Counted from the first letter of the stretch, positions 30,869 through 43,589 are shown. The stretch is 64,000 nucleotides of DNA from Dillenia suffruticosa (GCA_033439265.1 JAVTVX010000034.1:13654501-13718500), one strand, 5' to 3'. The notes: generated by a model from the sequence alone, not told the origin. Numbers and translations are program-made.

Positions 30869-32020
30869 TCATCTAGCACTTACCCCTTTGATTGAAATCA
30901 AGCTTTCCTCATAAGAAAACACTTGCCTGGTTCTAGGAACTTGAACTTTTTTGATTCCTTGGCTATTGGGGTTGAAGATAATTATTTGCCCATCAGTAAA
31001 GCAAATGAGCTCCCCATTTCTTTGAAACTCCAACTGGGATGGTTTCTCAGGGAAGGGTGGTTCAAGTCTATGCAACATGGTCCAAGAGTACGTGTTGTTG
31101 CCATTGCTACCAGAACCTTCACTCATCACCCATACATCAAAGCATTGGGATGTTCTGTGCTCATCTAAATGGAAAGCAATCACGGCAATGGATTCATTTA
31201 GTAGAGAAACATTCAAGATGTTCCTCCCATCGCATACATTCATGGGCAGTGGAATCTCAAAATACTCCTCATTTCCCAAGCTGAAAGCAAAGACTGATGT
31301 CAACAAGAATCCATTCCCGTTTTCCTTGTAGCCAACCCAATAAATAATTCCGTTCAAGTTCACACCAGGGTGCTTAAGATAAACTTTAGAGTCTTCATAC
31401 ACATATACAATTTTCCAAGAATCAGTATTCAATGAGTAAACCTCAAACATGCACGTACCAGTGCCACCCGTAACAGGAAAGAGACTTCTAATTACTTTGT
31501 AGTCGTTAGAAATGCAATCGAAACCAAACGCGTCACAGGGATAAGCAATAACTTCAAATGGAATGGCATGTTTTGGAAGAAATCTGAGTTCTCTAAGGGC
31601 AGGGTTCCACAAGGTTATACCATTCTCAGTCCACACACAGTAGATGCCATTACAAGGTCCTGAGATGTCGATCCAATTAGCCTTTCTAAATGAATTGGGG
31701 ATTTCAATTGGTAAAGAGACCTCTAGGGTTTTGCCAGAAAGCGATGTCAGACTATTGTTTTCAATCCCAATTACAGGGTCTTTGCGGTGCAAGAAGAACA
31801 AGTCACGATTTCTGCTTGGAATTGTGAAGTTTTGAAGGTGTTTGAAAATAAAGTTAGGGTTTTGGATAAAAGCATACCATGATTTAGAGACGGACTTGAA
31901 TCGAAGCAAGGATCTCACCGGAAGCCGTGATAGGATTTCGAGAATCAAGTCATCCGGAAGGACCGTTGCAGATGATTTTGATAAGTTCTCAGTCATCAAT
32001 TTCATCGTCTCGTCGTTCAT
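30869..32020 (-). CDS. F-box protein with FBA-type associated domain
   Basis: Substrate-recognition subunit of an SCF ubiquitin ligase by family; the target is unknown. I use the ATG at 32020 (MNDETMKL); the 42 residues open upstream are a translated GA repeat. F-box: about residues 20-60 (LPDDLILEILSRLPVRSLLRFKSVSKSWYAF). The associated domain starts with GPCNGIYCVWTENGITLWNPALRELRFLP, and typical blades run to WTMLHRLEPPFPEKP and RNGELICFTDG. The frame reads through to TGA at 30871-30869, 383 residues. However, a strong GG|GTAAGT donor at 30884/30883 after ISIKG suggests the native protein is spliced to a short last exon not identified here. This is the only member of the local cluster with the whole coding region open. 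Confidence 0.88.
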   Translation of the reverse strand: MNDETMKLMTENLSKSSATVLPDDLILEILSRLPVRSLLRFKSVSKSWYAFIQNPNFIFKHLQNFTIPSRNRDLFFLHRKDPVIGIENNSLTSLSGKTLEVSLPIEIPNSFRKANWIDISGPCNGIYCVWTENGITLWNPALRELRFLPKHAIPFEVIAYPCDAFGFDCISNDYKVIRSLFPVTGGTGTCMFEVYSLNTDSWKIVYVYEDSKVYLKHPGVNLNGIIYWVGYKENGNGFLLTSVFAFSLGNEEYFEIPLPMNVCDGRNILNVSLLNESIAVIAFHLDEHRTSQCFDVWVMSEGSGSNGNNTYSWTMLHRLEPPFPEKPSQLEFQRNGELICFTDGQIIIFNPNSQGIKKVQVPRTRQVFSYEESLISIKGVSAR

Positions 32021-32065
32021 GTCAAAACTAGCGTCAATTGCTCCCACCCAGTCTTCTCCTTGAAT

Positions 32066-32066
32066 A

Positions 32067-32112
<46 letters not shown>
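32066..32112. repeat. GA microsatellite in the F-box leader
   Basis: Over 40 nt of uninterrupted (GA)n, 46-92 bp upstream of the ATG on the minus strand. Probably 5' UTR. Confidence 0.85.
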
Positions 32113-32113
<1 letters not shown>

Positions 32114-32146
32114 AGAGGGAAGAGACCAGAGACTAACGCAACGCAA

Positions 32147-32902
32147 CTCCCTTTAGATAATAAAAAATAGATGTTGAGAGTGCGACCTGATAAGCTTATG
32201 AATCTAATGAGTTTAAATTAAAAAATAGATTTCTCAGCCAAGGGACTAACCACCCAGTCTTCGCCTCGTCAACATCTATTTTTTCCCACATGCATGGCAA
32301 CTTCAGAATGTATCTAATCAATGTAATATATATCAATCATTACATTATAAAAACACACACGTACGGACACACAAAACACAAAGAGTCATTTCGGAAATCA
32401 AATGAGCTGAATACTGTCTGATCAAACAGTTATTATTGATTTTAAATTCATCAAAATATATAAAATACCATACAAAATTTGGTTTATTTAATCTATAACT
32501 CATTGCTCCGTCTATGATTACCGTAAGGAAAAGGAAAATGGGTCAAGTCATGAGAGAGACAACTAGCACCGCACTAGATAGAGTAGGGACTGAGCAAGAT
32601 TGATATTAGATTGAGCCCAAAAATTGGTGTAAGGCATATTTAGCTTAGGCCCACTGGTATGGTTCCATAAACGTAACAAATTGTTCTCTTCATGTATAAA
32701 AGGGGTGAAAAAAGGTGATAGTTTATGCCCATATGATGGGAAATAGACTTACCTGTACACACGATAGGACCAAAAACCACTCTTTTTTGCTCAGAAGTAG
32801 GTTCAGATATTGGAAATGCTCTTGACAGGCATTGAAACAATAAAAGCAACGAGGCAGAGGAAAATCTCTCTTGCTTCACAGGCATTGAAACAATATTGAG
32901 TA
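32147..32902. other. Upstream region of the intact F-box gene
   Basis: No coding sequence. 32530-32655 and 32800-32890 are duplicated at 27581-27710 and 28100-28160. Confidence 0.55.
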
Positions 32903-35900
32903 TAACAACAACAATAAATCGAGTTTTATTCTTAAAATTTGGGGTCGGTTATTTGAAAAACAAATTTATATAAGATATAAAAAAGAGAAAAACAAGAATA
33001 AAATATATATAGATAAAAATAAATAAAAAAAATAAGAGAAAATAAAATAAGAGAAAAATAAAATAAAAATAAATAAAAGTTAATAGATAAATATCATAAA
33101 TATATTGATTTAATTTGTGCAGATTCTATTACGCCATCCATTCCTATTTAAAACCATTTTCTCTTCTAAACCCTTAACCTCCATGTCTTTACGGATAGTT
33201 TACATACAAGTTTTCAATAGTTTATCCCTACGTTTTACTAGATCTCTTATAATTAAATTATCTATTCTCCTAACTGGTGTATCTTTAACTCTTCTTGGCA
33301 CATGTCCGAATACCTCAAGCGACACTCTCGCATCTTATCAACAATTGAACTAACTCTCAACTTGTTATGAATTTTTTCATTTCTAATTTTATTTTTTCTA
33401 GTTTTTCTATACATCCACCTAAATATTCTCATTTCTGCTATAGTCATCTTTTGTTTTTATTGTTGTTTAATAGCCCAACATTCAATATCATACAATAGTA
33501 TAGATCTAACCGTGGTTCTATAGAACTTTCCCTTCAGGTGTAATGGTATCGTCCGATTGCAAAGAACTCCGAATGTCTTTCTCCATTTCATCCAACCCGA
33601 TTAAATTTTATGGTTCACATCTCCATCTATACTGCCATCATTTTGAATAATAGAGACTAGATATCTAAATCGATCATTTTTTTGTATATTTTGTCCATCT
33701 AATCTAATCATTTTTTCATCATTCCTATAATTATCGCTAAACCTATATCTCATATATTTGTTTTTCGATCTACTTAATCTAAACCCTCTAAATTCTAGTG
33801 TGAGTTTCCATAATTCTAGTTTAACACTAACATTCTCTCTAGTTTTATCAACTAGCACTATATCATTTGCAAAAATTATACACCATGATATTTTATTTTC
33901 GATATTTTTTGTAATTTCGTTTATCACTATTATAAAGAGAAGAGGACTTAATGCCGAATCTTGATGGAATCCAATGTTAATGGGAAAACTATCGCTCAAA
34001 CTCCCGTAAGTTCTAACGCCGGTTGTAGCTCCCTCATACATATTTTTAATGAGATTAATGTATCTCAAAAATATCCATTTTTTTATCAACGCCCACCACA
34101 ATAAATCTCTAGGAATTCTATCATATGCTTTTTCTAAATCAATGAATATCATGTGTAGGTTTCTCTTTTGTACTCTATATGTCTCCATCAAATATTTTAA
34201 CAAGTGGATTGTTTCTGTGGTAGATTTTATTAACATAAATCAAAATTGATTTTGAGATACAGTTATCTCTAATCTCAATCTATGCTCTATTACTTTCTCC
34301 CATAATTTCATGGTATGACTGATAAGTTTAATTTATCTATAGTTGGAGCAATCCTGTATGTCTCTTTTATTCTTATATAACGGTATAATTACCCTCTTTC
34401 TCCATATTTGGGACATTCTCTTAGTTTGTCAAATTTTATTGAAAATATCAGCTAACACTTTTATATCAAATTCACCCAAATATTTCCATACTTCTATAGG
34501 AATGTCATCTGGTCCTACGGATTTATTATTTTTCATCATCTTTAGAGTCTCTTTCACTTCATGAGGGCGAATTTTAAATTTAAAATCTCTATTAATTTCG
34601 TATACAGGTATCTCGATTTTTTCTATATCTGTTGTACTCTTAACATTAAAAAAATTATTAAAATAATAACACCAACGTCTTCTTATATTCTCATCCTTTA
34701 CAAGTATACTATTAGTTTCACTCTTAATATATCTAACACCACTTAGATTTTTACCCTTTCTTTCCCTTAGCTTAGCAATTCTGTAGATCTCTCTCTCCTT
34801 CTTTAGTCTTCAATCTCTTGTATAGTTCATTATACATCTTGCTCTTTGACTCATGGATAATTTTTTTCACATCTTTTTTTTTGTGTTTTTGTATTTGTCA
34901 TATGTATCGTTACTACTATTGCTTTTAAGATTCCTATAACACTCTCGTTTTGTATGGATAGTCGTTTGAATTTCTTCGTTCCACCACCATGATTTTTTGC
35001 CTATTGGGGCCTGACTCTTAGATATATCAAGAACCTCCTTACCAACACTCATAATGTTAGTCGATATCTTTTTTCACATTGTTTCCGAATCATTATTAGT
35101 AGACCAATTTGCCATTTAAAGTAATTTATCTCTAAAAGTCATTATCTTTTCTCTCTTCAAATTCTACCACTTAATTCTTGGCTTTACAAATGGGCAGTAC
35201 TTCTTTCGCCTTTTAGACATGCGCATATCTAAAACTAGAAGTCTATGTTAAGTTGTCACACTCTCCCCCGGGATAACCTTACAATCCTTACAAGTCATTC
35301 TATCACCTCTTCTAGTGAAGAAGAAATCTATTTGGCTAGTATTAGATCCAATTTTATATGTAACTAAATACGCTTCTGTTCTCTACCTCATTCCTACTAC
35401 CAAATCCAAAGTTGCCATGGACGGTTTCGAATCTTTCGTTTCTTGCTCCTACATGTCCATTTAAGTCTCTTCCAATAAATAGTTTCTCACTATTAAGTAT
35501 GGTTTGTATAAATTCATCTAAATCCTTCCAAAATTGTTTTTTACTAATTGCATCTACACCTATTTGGGGCACATACATACTGACTATATTAACTATATTT
35601 TCCCCATCTACTGACTTGATAAGTATAATTTTATCTCATTTCCTTCTTATTTTTATCACATCCTCTAACAGAGTTGTATGTACAATTATTCCTACCCCAT
35701 TCTTACTCCTATCTCTTCCTGTGTACCAAAGTTTATGACTATACGGCTCTACTACTCTAGCTTTCTCCCCGACCCACTTAGTTTCTTGAAGACACATGAT
35801 GTGAATTTCTCATCTATCCATTGTTTCTTCAATCTCTTCTAACTTACTGGTCAAAGATCCTATATTCCAAGTGGCTAAACGAATCCTATTTTCGTGAACT

Positions 35901-36100
35901 AACTTATTTACCCGCACCCTAGTATCCCTTGTTAACTTGTCGCTACATCCGGGATTTGATGTAGCACGTCGCTAAGGAGGAAATGCTCCAAAAGTATTTA
36001 TATCTCTATCTCTCATCTTTCATTTGACAAAAGATTTTACGCTGGCTGTCGACCTACCACAACCCTACTCCTTTACCCGGGCTTAGAATTGGCCGTGGCG
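32903..36100 (-). mobile_element. RTE-type LINE, nearly full length, inactivated
   Basis: A minus-strand non-LTR retrotransposon. At its 5' end (36100-35990) a leader reads RC 'aagcccgggtaaaggagtagggtt'. The endonuclease follows: LATWNIGSLTSKLEE and IMCLQETKWVGEKA (about 35880-35760), YVPQIG and LFIGRDLNGHVGA (about 35570-35430). The RT spans 34236-33601 (FIDLEKAYDRIPRDLLWWAL; FANDIVL in place of FADDIVL). It ends 'taaccgaccccaaatttt..' followed by a (TTG)n tail (32903-32918 as aac repeats on plus), typical for RTE. In-frame stops, a catalytic D-to-N change in the RT and frameshifts make it inactive. Confidence 0.9.
33601..34236 (-). pseudogene. LINE reverse transcriptase domain fragment
   Basis: A 211-residue open piece of the RTE-type RT. 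Visible: FIDLEKAYDRIPRDLLWW (motif A), GFHQDSALSPLLF (motif B, with HQD where HQG is usual) and WCIIFANDIVLVDKTR (motif C with AND replacing ADD). Both key substitutions argue against activity. Confidence 0.9.
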
Positions 36101-36124
36101 GAGTTCTTAAAATAATGATATATA

Positions 36125-36545
36125 AAAACGAACTAGGTGTAAAGATAACTACTAGTAATAAGTAAATATATAAATGAATAAATAAATAGATATTAAAATG
36201 ATATGTATATATATATATGAAGTAGTAAGAGTAATAATAGTAATAATACAAGTAACAATGATCAGAATATTGCTAATAACACTAAAAATTATACTATTGT
36301 TAATATTAATATTGTTATTAATAATATTACATATGATAGTATTCCTAAATGGTAAGAATACTGACACTAATAATGGTAGTATTACTATTAGTGGTAAGAT
36401 TATTAAAACCAAATAATGAGCAGTGATAATATTAATAGTAATAATAATGTTTATAATAATAATAATAATAGTTACTAATGATATAATAATCCTACTAATA
36501 ATAGTAGTATTAATACTAATTACAAGATTACTAACAGTACCAGTG
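36125..36545. repeat. TAA/TAG-rich degenerate microsatellite
   Basis: About 400 bp composed largely of 'taataatagtaa'-type trinucleotides. The open frames here are compositional artefacts (Ile/Asn runs). Confidence 0.85.
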
Positions 36546-37255
36546 CTATTAACACTGGACAGAGAAGGCGAAGGGGAAGGGAGGTAGAGATAGAGAGAGA
36601 GAGAGCAGGCAACCACGGAAGAGGGTAGAGGGAAGTCGGGAGCGTGCAGGGGTTTTTGCCTTGGGAGCGGTGATAGGCTTCCTGTCGGGGTCAGCAGGTG
36701 GAAAGGGAGGTAGAGAGTAGGCGGGGGGTCAGCGGGGGAGAGAGAGAAAAAGAAAGAGATAGGGAGAGAGAGTGCAAGAGAGCAAGAATGGGTCCTGGAC
36801 TCAAATATCCATCAGAAGATCTGAGTTTTTTTTTTTCACCAAGTCGAGAGAGAGATCTGGATTTCCGGCAAGATTTGGGGTTTCGAGGGTTTCCGAGTAC
36901 AGATCTGGACTGGATGTTATGGTGGAAGGGTAGATCTGGTTCGCCTAGGGGTCGGGGGGAGAGAGAAAGAGAGATCACAAGAGATAAAGGGGAGTGTGTT
37001 CGAGAGTGAAGAGATAGAGAGGAAGGTAGAGAGGGAGAAAGGTCGTGAGAGAGGGAGAAGACACAAGAGGTATAGGCGAGGGAGCAAGGAAGAGAGAGAG
37101 AGAAGAGAAAGAAGGGAGGGAAGGGACTACTTACCTGGTCGAGCAGCATGAGAGAGCTACTCGAACGATTGAACGACGAGTTTTTGTCGGAGCAAGAGAG
37201 AGACGTCGGCGTCGGGAGAGAGAGAGAGAGAGAGAGAGATCGAATTTTGACATGA
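36546..37255. repeat. GA-rich low-complexity region
   Basis: About 700 bp dominated by gagaga and ggaag runs with a few unique patches (36780-36960). Open frames on both strands give Arg/Glu- or Leu/Ser-rich translations with no motif. It could be the promoter/leader relic of a gene or retrotransposon, but nothing coding follows. Confidence 0.7.
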
Positions 37256-37399
37256 AAGAAATGGATAAAATTGAGTTCATTCTCAGAGTTAAGATTTAGA
37301 GTTATCGTTTAAGGTGGATGTTGACTCTTTCACAAAAGGTCTACATTATAAAGATTCTCGACTTCTTTGGGATAAGCAATTGTAATCTTATAAATACTC

Positions 37400-38150
37400 T
37401 TATCGCCAAATATAATGACATGAACTTTGAGATGTGTCCCAAAACTTAGGAAGAAACCAAAGAAATGAGTAAAATCTCTTATTTCAGTGCAATGAGAAAT
37501 TTAATGTACACGATATTATGTACATGAGTAGACATTTGTTATGTAGTCGGTATGGTGAGTAAATATCAATCAAATTTTAGAAGGGATCACTGGAGAGGAA
37601 TAAAAAGAATTTTCAGATATCTCAAGAGAATTGTAAACTTTTCCTTATATTACAGAGGAGGTGATTTGCATCTTGTGGGATATTTAAATACTGATTGGAG
37701 CGACAATCTGGACGAGCGCAAATCGATATCAAATTTTGCTTTTTTACTCAATGGTAAAGCCATTTCTTGGAGCAGTAATAAGCAAACATCTATGACTCTA
37801 TCTATGATGAAGGCTAAGTTTGTGGCTTACTCAGTTGTAGTTCAAAAGAGTGCTTGGCTCTGGAGACTATTGGATGATTTTGGGATTGTGACAAATAATA
37901 AGAGATCAGTGATAATTTATTGTGATAATTAGGTCGTTATCGCCTATAATTGAGACCCTAAGTATTATAATATAACCAAATACATTGACACCAGATACTA
38001 TTTTGTGAGAAATATCATTGAGAATGGTGAAATGATCATCAAGTACACCTTTTTACACAGTATGGTAGCTGTCCCGTTCACCAAACCCATTGTCAAAGAC
38101 ACGTTTACAGGACATAGAGAGTCATTGGATTTGCATATATTTTGACATTT
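37400..38150 (+). pseudogene. Ty1/copia RNase H fragment
   Basis: Plus-strand remnant of the C-terminal part of a copia polyprotein. Visible are a MSKISYFSAMRNLMY-like start near 37464, then MVSKYQSNFRRDHWRGIKRI (37552 on), LHLVGYLNTDWSDNLDERKS, FLLNGKAISWSSNKQTSMTLSM and IYCDN to the stop at 37932. Past that stop come KYIDTRYYFVRN and the VPFTKP end (about 38090). Several stops interrupt it. The upstream two-thirds of pol and gag are absent. Confidence 0.9.
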
Positions 38151-39294
38151 CTTATTTTGTATTGAATTAACACTGTTGATGCTTATTAGTTTTATATATA
38201 CGATTCTTGTATGTTATTTAGTCACACATAAGTTATTATATTTTTTATTTAATATATTTGTTTCTTATCATATATTTTACGATGTGATAAAAAAAATGTC
38301 AGGCAGCTAAAGTCGACTCTCTTATACGAGTGACCACATCTAACTCTAAGTAAATGAGAATGAGACGGTTTTTAATTGTAAGAGACTTTGAGAATAGGCT
38401 TGTTAAAATATAAGTTAATCTGATATGTGTTCAAGATGAAATCATATGTGTTATGATTGACATGGACATGCCCACATCCATATTGTTTGTAAGTAGTCAG
38501 ATTTGAGATATCAGATATCACTTGTATCTAATGATATCGTCTCTGAAATTTTCTTTTTGAGATCTCTTGGTAAAGTCTTTTATATAAATTGAATCTTATA
38601 TCTGTACAATATTAGAAAAATCTAACATATGTTCTTTAAGAGATAGTGAAATAACACCGTGACATGTGTTTGATATCACGTGTGATAAAATGATCATATG
38701 ATAGTGAGAGCTATTATTTAAGACGATAATTTGATCATGATTCTCGTTTTCACTATATGAGACCTAAGATCTATTGGATAGATCTCTTGCACCCTTATTA
38801 CTTTTGGCTATTTCTAGAATTCTTGATTCAGTGTTTGCTACTTTAATCTATTTATCTATAGCTCGGAAAATAATTGAGGCGTAAGGGGCAGATTTAGAAA
38901 AGTAGCTGAATTGAAACTGATGGATTCGAGTTTGAGAAAAAAAAAGATCAATCAACATTATATCATTATGTAGTATTTATCGACAGATTTGTTATGTTTA
39001 TCCATATTGAGATTCAAATATAATAGCAAATACACAGTTAAATAATGATTGAGATCACTTTCGATAAGCGAAATAACTCGATGGATGTAATTGCATTGAA
39101 TATGGAGTATAGCGAATTTTTTTTATACTAGTGGTGGCTTTTTGGTCATTCTAACAGATATATCGAGAAATCTTTATTTGCATATGCACTCATCGCATCC
39201 AATTCTATATGAAAGTTCAATAGGATAATGTGGTGGATCGCATGATTTGTGATTTTGTGACGGACTTAAAAAACTCTCGTATGCAAATAGAAGA
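38151..39294. other. Region 3' of the copia fragment, non-coding
   Basis: No coding sequence recognised. It is probably the untranslated 3' part of the same copia remnant, leading to the candidate LTR at 39295. Confidence 0.4.
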
Positions 39295-39799
39295 TGTTGG
39301 TAAATATATCCACGTAGGGACATTTTACCAATGATTAAATTTCAATTAATTTTGAACTTGAAATAGTGAAATAGGGATAATGGGATAACTCTTATTACCC
39401 TTAAGTAACCCATGATCTCTTAACCTCCCTATGAATCTCTCCAATTATTTTGAAAACTTTGTACGTAAATTATTGTTTTTGGGTGGCAAGTTGGGGGTTT
39501 GCCATGAGAGAGAGAGATTGAACAATTGAGAAAATATTCATTCTCTGGAGTGAGAATATATTAGAAATTTTTTAGTAGGAAAATTTCTTCCATCATTTGG
39601 ATTACTGGATTTAGAATTATGACGTTGTGATATAGTGATGGTGGTTTGATTTTGTGATTATCATCCCAACTGTGTGTTTGTTTGAGAGAGTTTGTGATTC
39701 GGTTGTTTTGGATACTTACATATCGAAATATTTTTCAAAAATTCCAAATGTTTTAATTTATACGTTTTCGCATACACATGTAGTGAAATAAATCTAACA
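39295..39799 (+). repeat. Candidate copia 3' LTR
   Basis: Starts TGTTGGTAAA and ends ATCTAACA (TG..CA), 505 bp. Its middle has a GA-rich leader-like part. It lies at the place expected for the 3' LTR of the remnant at 37.4 kb. No second copy exists in the window, so the assignment rests on position and termini only. Confidence 0.35.
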
Positions 39800-40148
39800 T
39801 GAAATGTTTATCATTTTTTATTGTATGCTGAACACCAATTGGTAAGAAATTTCCAGAGTGAGTTTAGCCAAAATTGATTCATAACATTGCTTAGTCTTCA
39901 TTAGTTGACTCAGACAGTAAGATGCTGTAAGAAATGAGTTAGATCAAGATTAAATTCCGATGAATAGAAATTTTGTCAAATCATTGCTTTGCTTTGAAAT
40001 ATATACCTGCGTCTTTGTTCGTTGGAAAAAATTTAAACTTAAGACAGTGAAATATATACCTGCCTAATTCTGATGAATAGAATTTTATCATTTTGTTATA
40101 TATGTGTGTGTGTATATACATATATTAAGTCATTGCATTGTCATGTTT

Positions 40149-40340
40149 TTTTTTGGTCCTCTGGACTTGGTCTACCGCTGAGTATTCAGAGCTTTACTCC
40201 TATTAATTTCAGTCGAGCTGCTGTCAGGTCCCGATTGGGAGGGAACTCTCCCAACGTCATTTTTGCTACTACCAAGATTTGAACTCCGGTTTTTGGTGTA
40301 GGATGCTAATACCCTTTCCACTAAACCAACGAAGCGTCGG
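40149..40340 (-). mobile_element. tRNA-derived SINE with 16-bp target-site duplication
   Basis: TTGCATTGTCATGTTT occurs at 40133-40148 and 40341-40356, exactly flanking a minus-strand unit of about 192 bp. On that strand it starts ccgacgcttcgttggttt, with box A tagtggaaagg and box B gagttcaaatcttgg about 35 bp later, and ends in a short A tail (T run on plus at 40149-40154). This is the structure of a tRNA-head SINE mobilised by LINE machinery. It is not a tRNA gene: the body has no cloverleaf beyond the promoter boxes. Confidence 0.85.
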
Positions 40341-40356
40341 TTGCATTGTCATGTTT

Positions 40357-41139
40357 ATTTGTACAACAACATAAAACATGGCAATATAATGAAGGTGTCT
40401 GATATAGCCCCTTGTTTTAAAAAAATTGCAAGTTATTGATAAAATTTGTTGCAGTGTATGGTTAATACTCACAGAGAATATGTAAAATGTAGTGTATTGG
40501 TCAACCATGTTTTATAATCTGATTCTCAACTTTACACTTCTAGTTCACATCCCTAATACTTAGCTACACAGTTAAAACTGGGGAGTTCATAGAATGTACT
40601 AATAAAACAAACTGCAAAGCTACTATTTGTGCAAAATGATGGCATAACTAAGGTTTTTGGAGACAGAGACTGTTAAATATATGCGATATCATGGTAATTC
40701 AATTTATTTGAACATAGTAGTGGATGTTTTGTATTTATGTAATACTATATTTTAAATGCATACATGTTTTTAACCTGTGTTCCACATGTTATCAAGTTTT
40801 ATTATTTTTTACTTTCTCATGTCTTGTGTATGTTTCCACGCTTCATGTATCTACAGAGAAAGTGAGGCTCCATATGCATTTTATCCTCAATTACCATGAG
40901 AATAGTTCTTAATTAGAGTCTGGCATGATCCCTGTATATTGCATTCCTTTAATTTTGTGGGTCACCAAGCTTCTGCCGATTGCAGGCTACAGATTCTCAA
41001 ATCGTTTCAGATTATGTGTGTTATTTCCTTCATCAGCATACGTGTGTAATCCCTTTTATCTCAAAAGAATTTCTAGAATTTTGAGTTTTTATTTATTTAT
41101 TTATTTTTAATGTTTTGAATGATTATGTGAATGCGAAGC
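40357..41139. other. Spacer, no gene recognised
   Basis: AT-rich, short open frames only; no motif or terminus seen. Confidence 0.5.
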
Positions 41140-42112
41140 CATTTTTTTGCAATACATCCGTCGCTGATACCTACTTCGTTAAATATTAGCGACGAATTAC
41201 TATCAGTCGCTAATATCAGCGAACGATTAACGACAAAAAAAAATCTATCACTGATAAAAAAAATGAGCAACGGACTCAATCCATCGCTGATTTTTGAGTT
41301 CTCAAAAAAGAATGCACGGTGCTCTCCCGCCCGCCTTTTAATTTAATTTGTGAAAATTTCTTGCAGTCACCTTCGAACCCAGGCACACCAAAAATAGTAA
41401 AAGCAACGCCACCACCAGACTATGTTAGATATCTAAACATATATATATTTTTTACTTATTATTTTTATCTCATATTTTTTAATAATGATAAAATAATATA
41501 AAATTATAATTTATTATAAAATAATAAAATAATTTTATTTTAGATTAAAAAAAATAATAAAAAATTTTTAAAAATAAAATAATATTATTCTTCTACAAAA
41601 TAAAAATAAAAATAATTATTATATATTATTCTTCTACAAAATAAAATTAAAAAATTAAAAAATTAAAAAAATTAAAAAATTAAAAAATTAAAAAATTAAA
41701 AAATTAAAAAATTCGTTAGTAATCCGTCGCTAATTTTTCAGTCGGTAATCCGTCACTAATTTTTTCGTCACTACTCCATCGCTGATGACTGTACATATAT
41801 ATTTTTTTATTTTTTTTTCTTCACCAATACACCAACGGATTAGTGACGGATGGATTAGCGACGGAAATTTTCTGTCGCTAAAAATTTCGTTGGTAATCCA
41901 TTGCTGATAAGTTTATAAAATTTTTTTTCTTTTTTTTTAACGATTGACCACTACACCGACAGATTAGCGACGAAAATATTTCCATCGCTAATTTGTCACA
42001 AATCGCTTGATATTCTGTCAAACGGTATTCCATTCCAAATCCGTCGTTATTAGCGACAGAATTTTTTCTGTCAGTAATTTTCCATCGCCAAAAGTATGTT
42101 TTTTTTGTAGTG
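41140..42112. mobile_element. Small non-coding CACTA-like element, second copy
   Basis: Same plan as 12695-14131: inverted 'ccgtcgcta / tagcgacgg' motifs at both ends, an AT-rich core (41440-41710, with a tandem 'aaaatt' run), and a CACTA-like right terminus ttttttttgtagtg at 42112. The left terminus is not clear. Non-coding. It ends 52 bp before the large CACTA element. Confidence 0.6.
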
Positions 42113-42164
42113 AACTCTTAGAATGTCTATCCTTCTCTCGTTTCATGTAATTTCCTTTTACAAT

Positions 42165-43030
42165 CACTACAAAAAAACAGTTATTTTGCGACGACTTTTG
42201 CGACGAAAATTTAGAAAAAATTCGTCGCTAAATAAATTTGTGACAAATTTTTCGACAAAACATAATTCGTCGCTAATAACTCGTCGTAAAATTTTGCTAC
42301 AAAAAATATCATAATTGTCACAAATTAGCGACGGATATAATTTCATCGCAAAATTCGTCGCAAAAATTAGCAACTCAAATTTTTTTGTTGCAATTTTCCA
42401 ACCAATTTTGCGACGAAAATAATCTGTAGTAAATATATTCATCGCAAAAATTAGCAACCAATACTTTTGGTTGCAATTTTCCGACAAATTTTACCACAAA
42501 AAAACGTCCTGAAATTCGTTGGAAAATTTTCCAACAACAAAATATTTGTTGTAAAAGTCGTCGTAAAAATAAGCAACCAAAACATATTTGTTGCATTTTT
42601 TCGACGAATTTTGCGACGAAGAATCCTGTTGCGAAAATAGTCATCGCAAAATTAGTCGGATAAATTAGCATCAAAAATTTTTTGTTGCAATTTTGCGACA
42701 AATTTTGCGACGACTGTTCTCTGTCACAAATTAGCGACGAATTTTTTGCGTTGCAAATTTCCAACAAAGATTTTTTGTTGCTAATATTTGCAACAAATTT
42801 TGCGACGAAAATAATTGCGTCGCAATTTGTGACAAATTTTATTCATCGCTGAAGTGCGACGAATATTTAGTTGTCGTAAAATTTGTCGCAGAATTGCGAC
42901 AAAATCGGCGACGTATTTTTCGACGAATTTTGCGACGAAATGTAAAAAATTTAGCAACAAATTTTGCAACGAATATCAGAATCAACGACGAAATTAGCGA
43001 TGAATCGGAAAAATTTGCGACAAAAAAATG
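42165..43030. repeat. Left subterminal array of the CACTA element
   Basis: About 25 copies of short motifs with core gcgacgaa or ttcgtcgc in both orientations, spaced 20-40 bp. In this superfamily such motifs bind the TNPA-type protein; binding here is inferred. Confidence 0.85.
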
Positions 43031-43384
43031 TCATTTGTTTAATTTTTGCACCAAATTTCCATATATATCATATCCCTCCCTGATAGTCTCAGCCAACCAG
43101 TTTATGAACAAAACCGCCAACATCATCATCAACAAACCATCCAGGGTACCATCCAACAGCCAATAATACGACATTTATGCAGTCTCTACTCATTCAAACA
43201 ACTAACTATGTAATAGTATCAATCAAATAATAATTAAAAAAACACTACCATCGTCATGAAATAATAATAAACAGTAATAAATAAGTAACAGAATATCAAA
43301 TATATAGAAATATAAACCAAATTCTAATAACAAGTCTAATTAAATATAAACGTGAAATAAAAACTGTTTCAAAAAACATTAGCA

Positions 43385-43470
43385 CCATCATCGTCACCAT
43401 CACCGTTACCGTCACCGCCACCGTTACCGTCACCGCCACCATCACCGTCACCATCACCATCACCAAATAT
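43385..43470 (-). repeat. Hexanucleotide repeat coding a Gly-Asp tail
   Basis: (ggtgac/ggcggt)n on the minus strand gives alternating Gly/Asp just before the stop of the second CACTA gene. Confidence 0.85.
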
Positions 43471-43589
43471 GTCAAAATCATCATCACCATCATTTGGAGG
43501 AGATAGAAAAGGGGGAATCGAACTTGAAGCGGAAACTAACTGAAGATGTTGCATTATAAGCCTCTGTTGTGCGCGAAACTCTTCAAATT

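Noticed and set aside
36152..37299. Long open frames rich in Ile/Asn or Leu/Ser/Arg/Glu
   Set aside because: Direct translation of TAA- and GA-rich low-complexity DNA.
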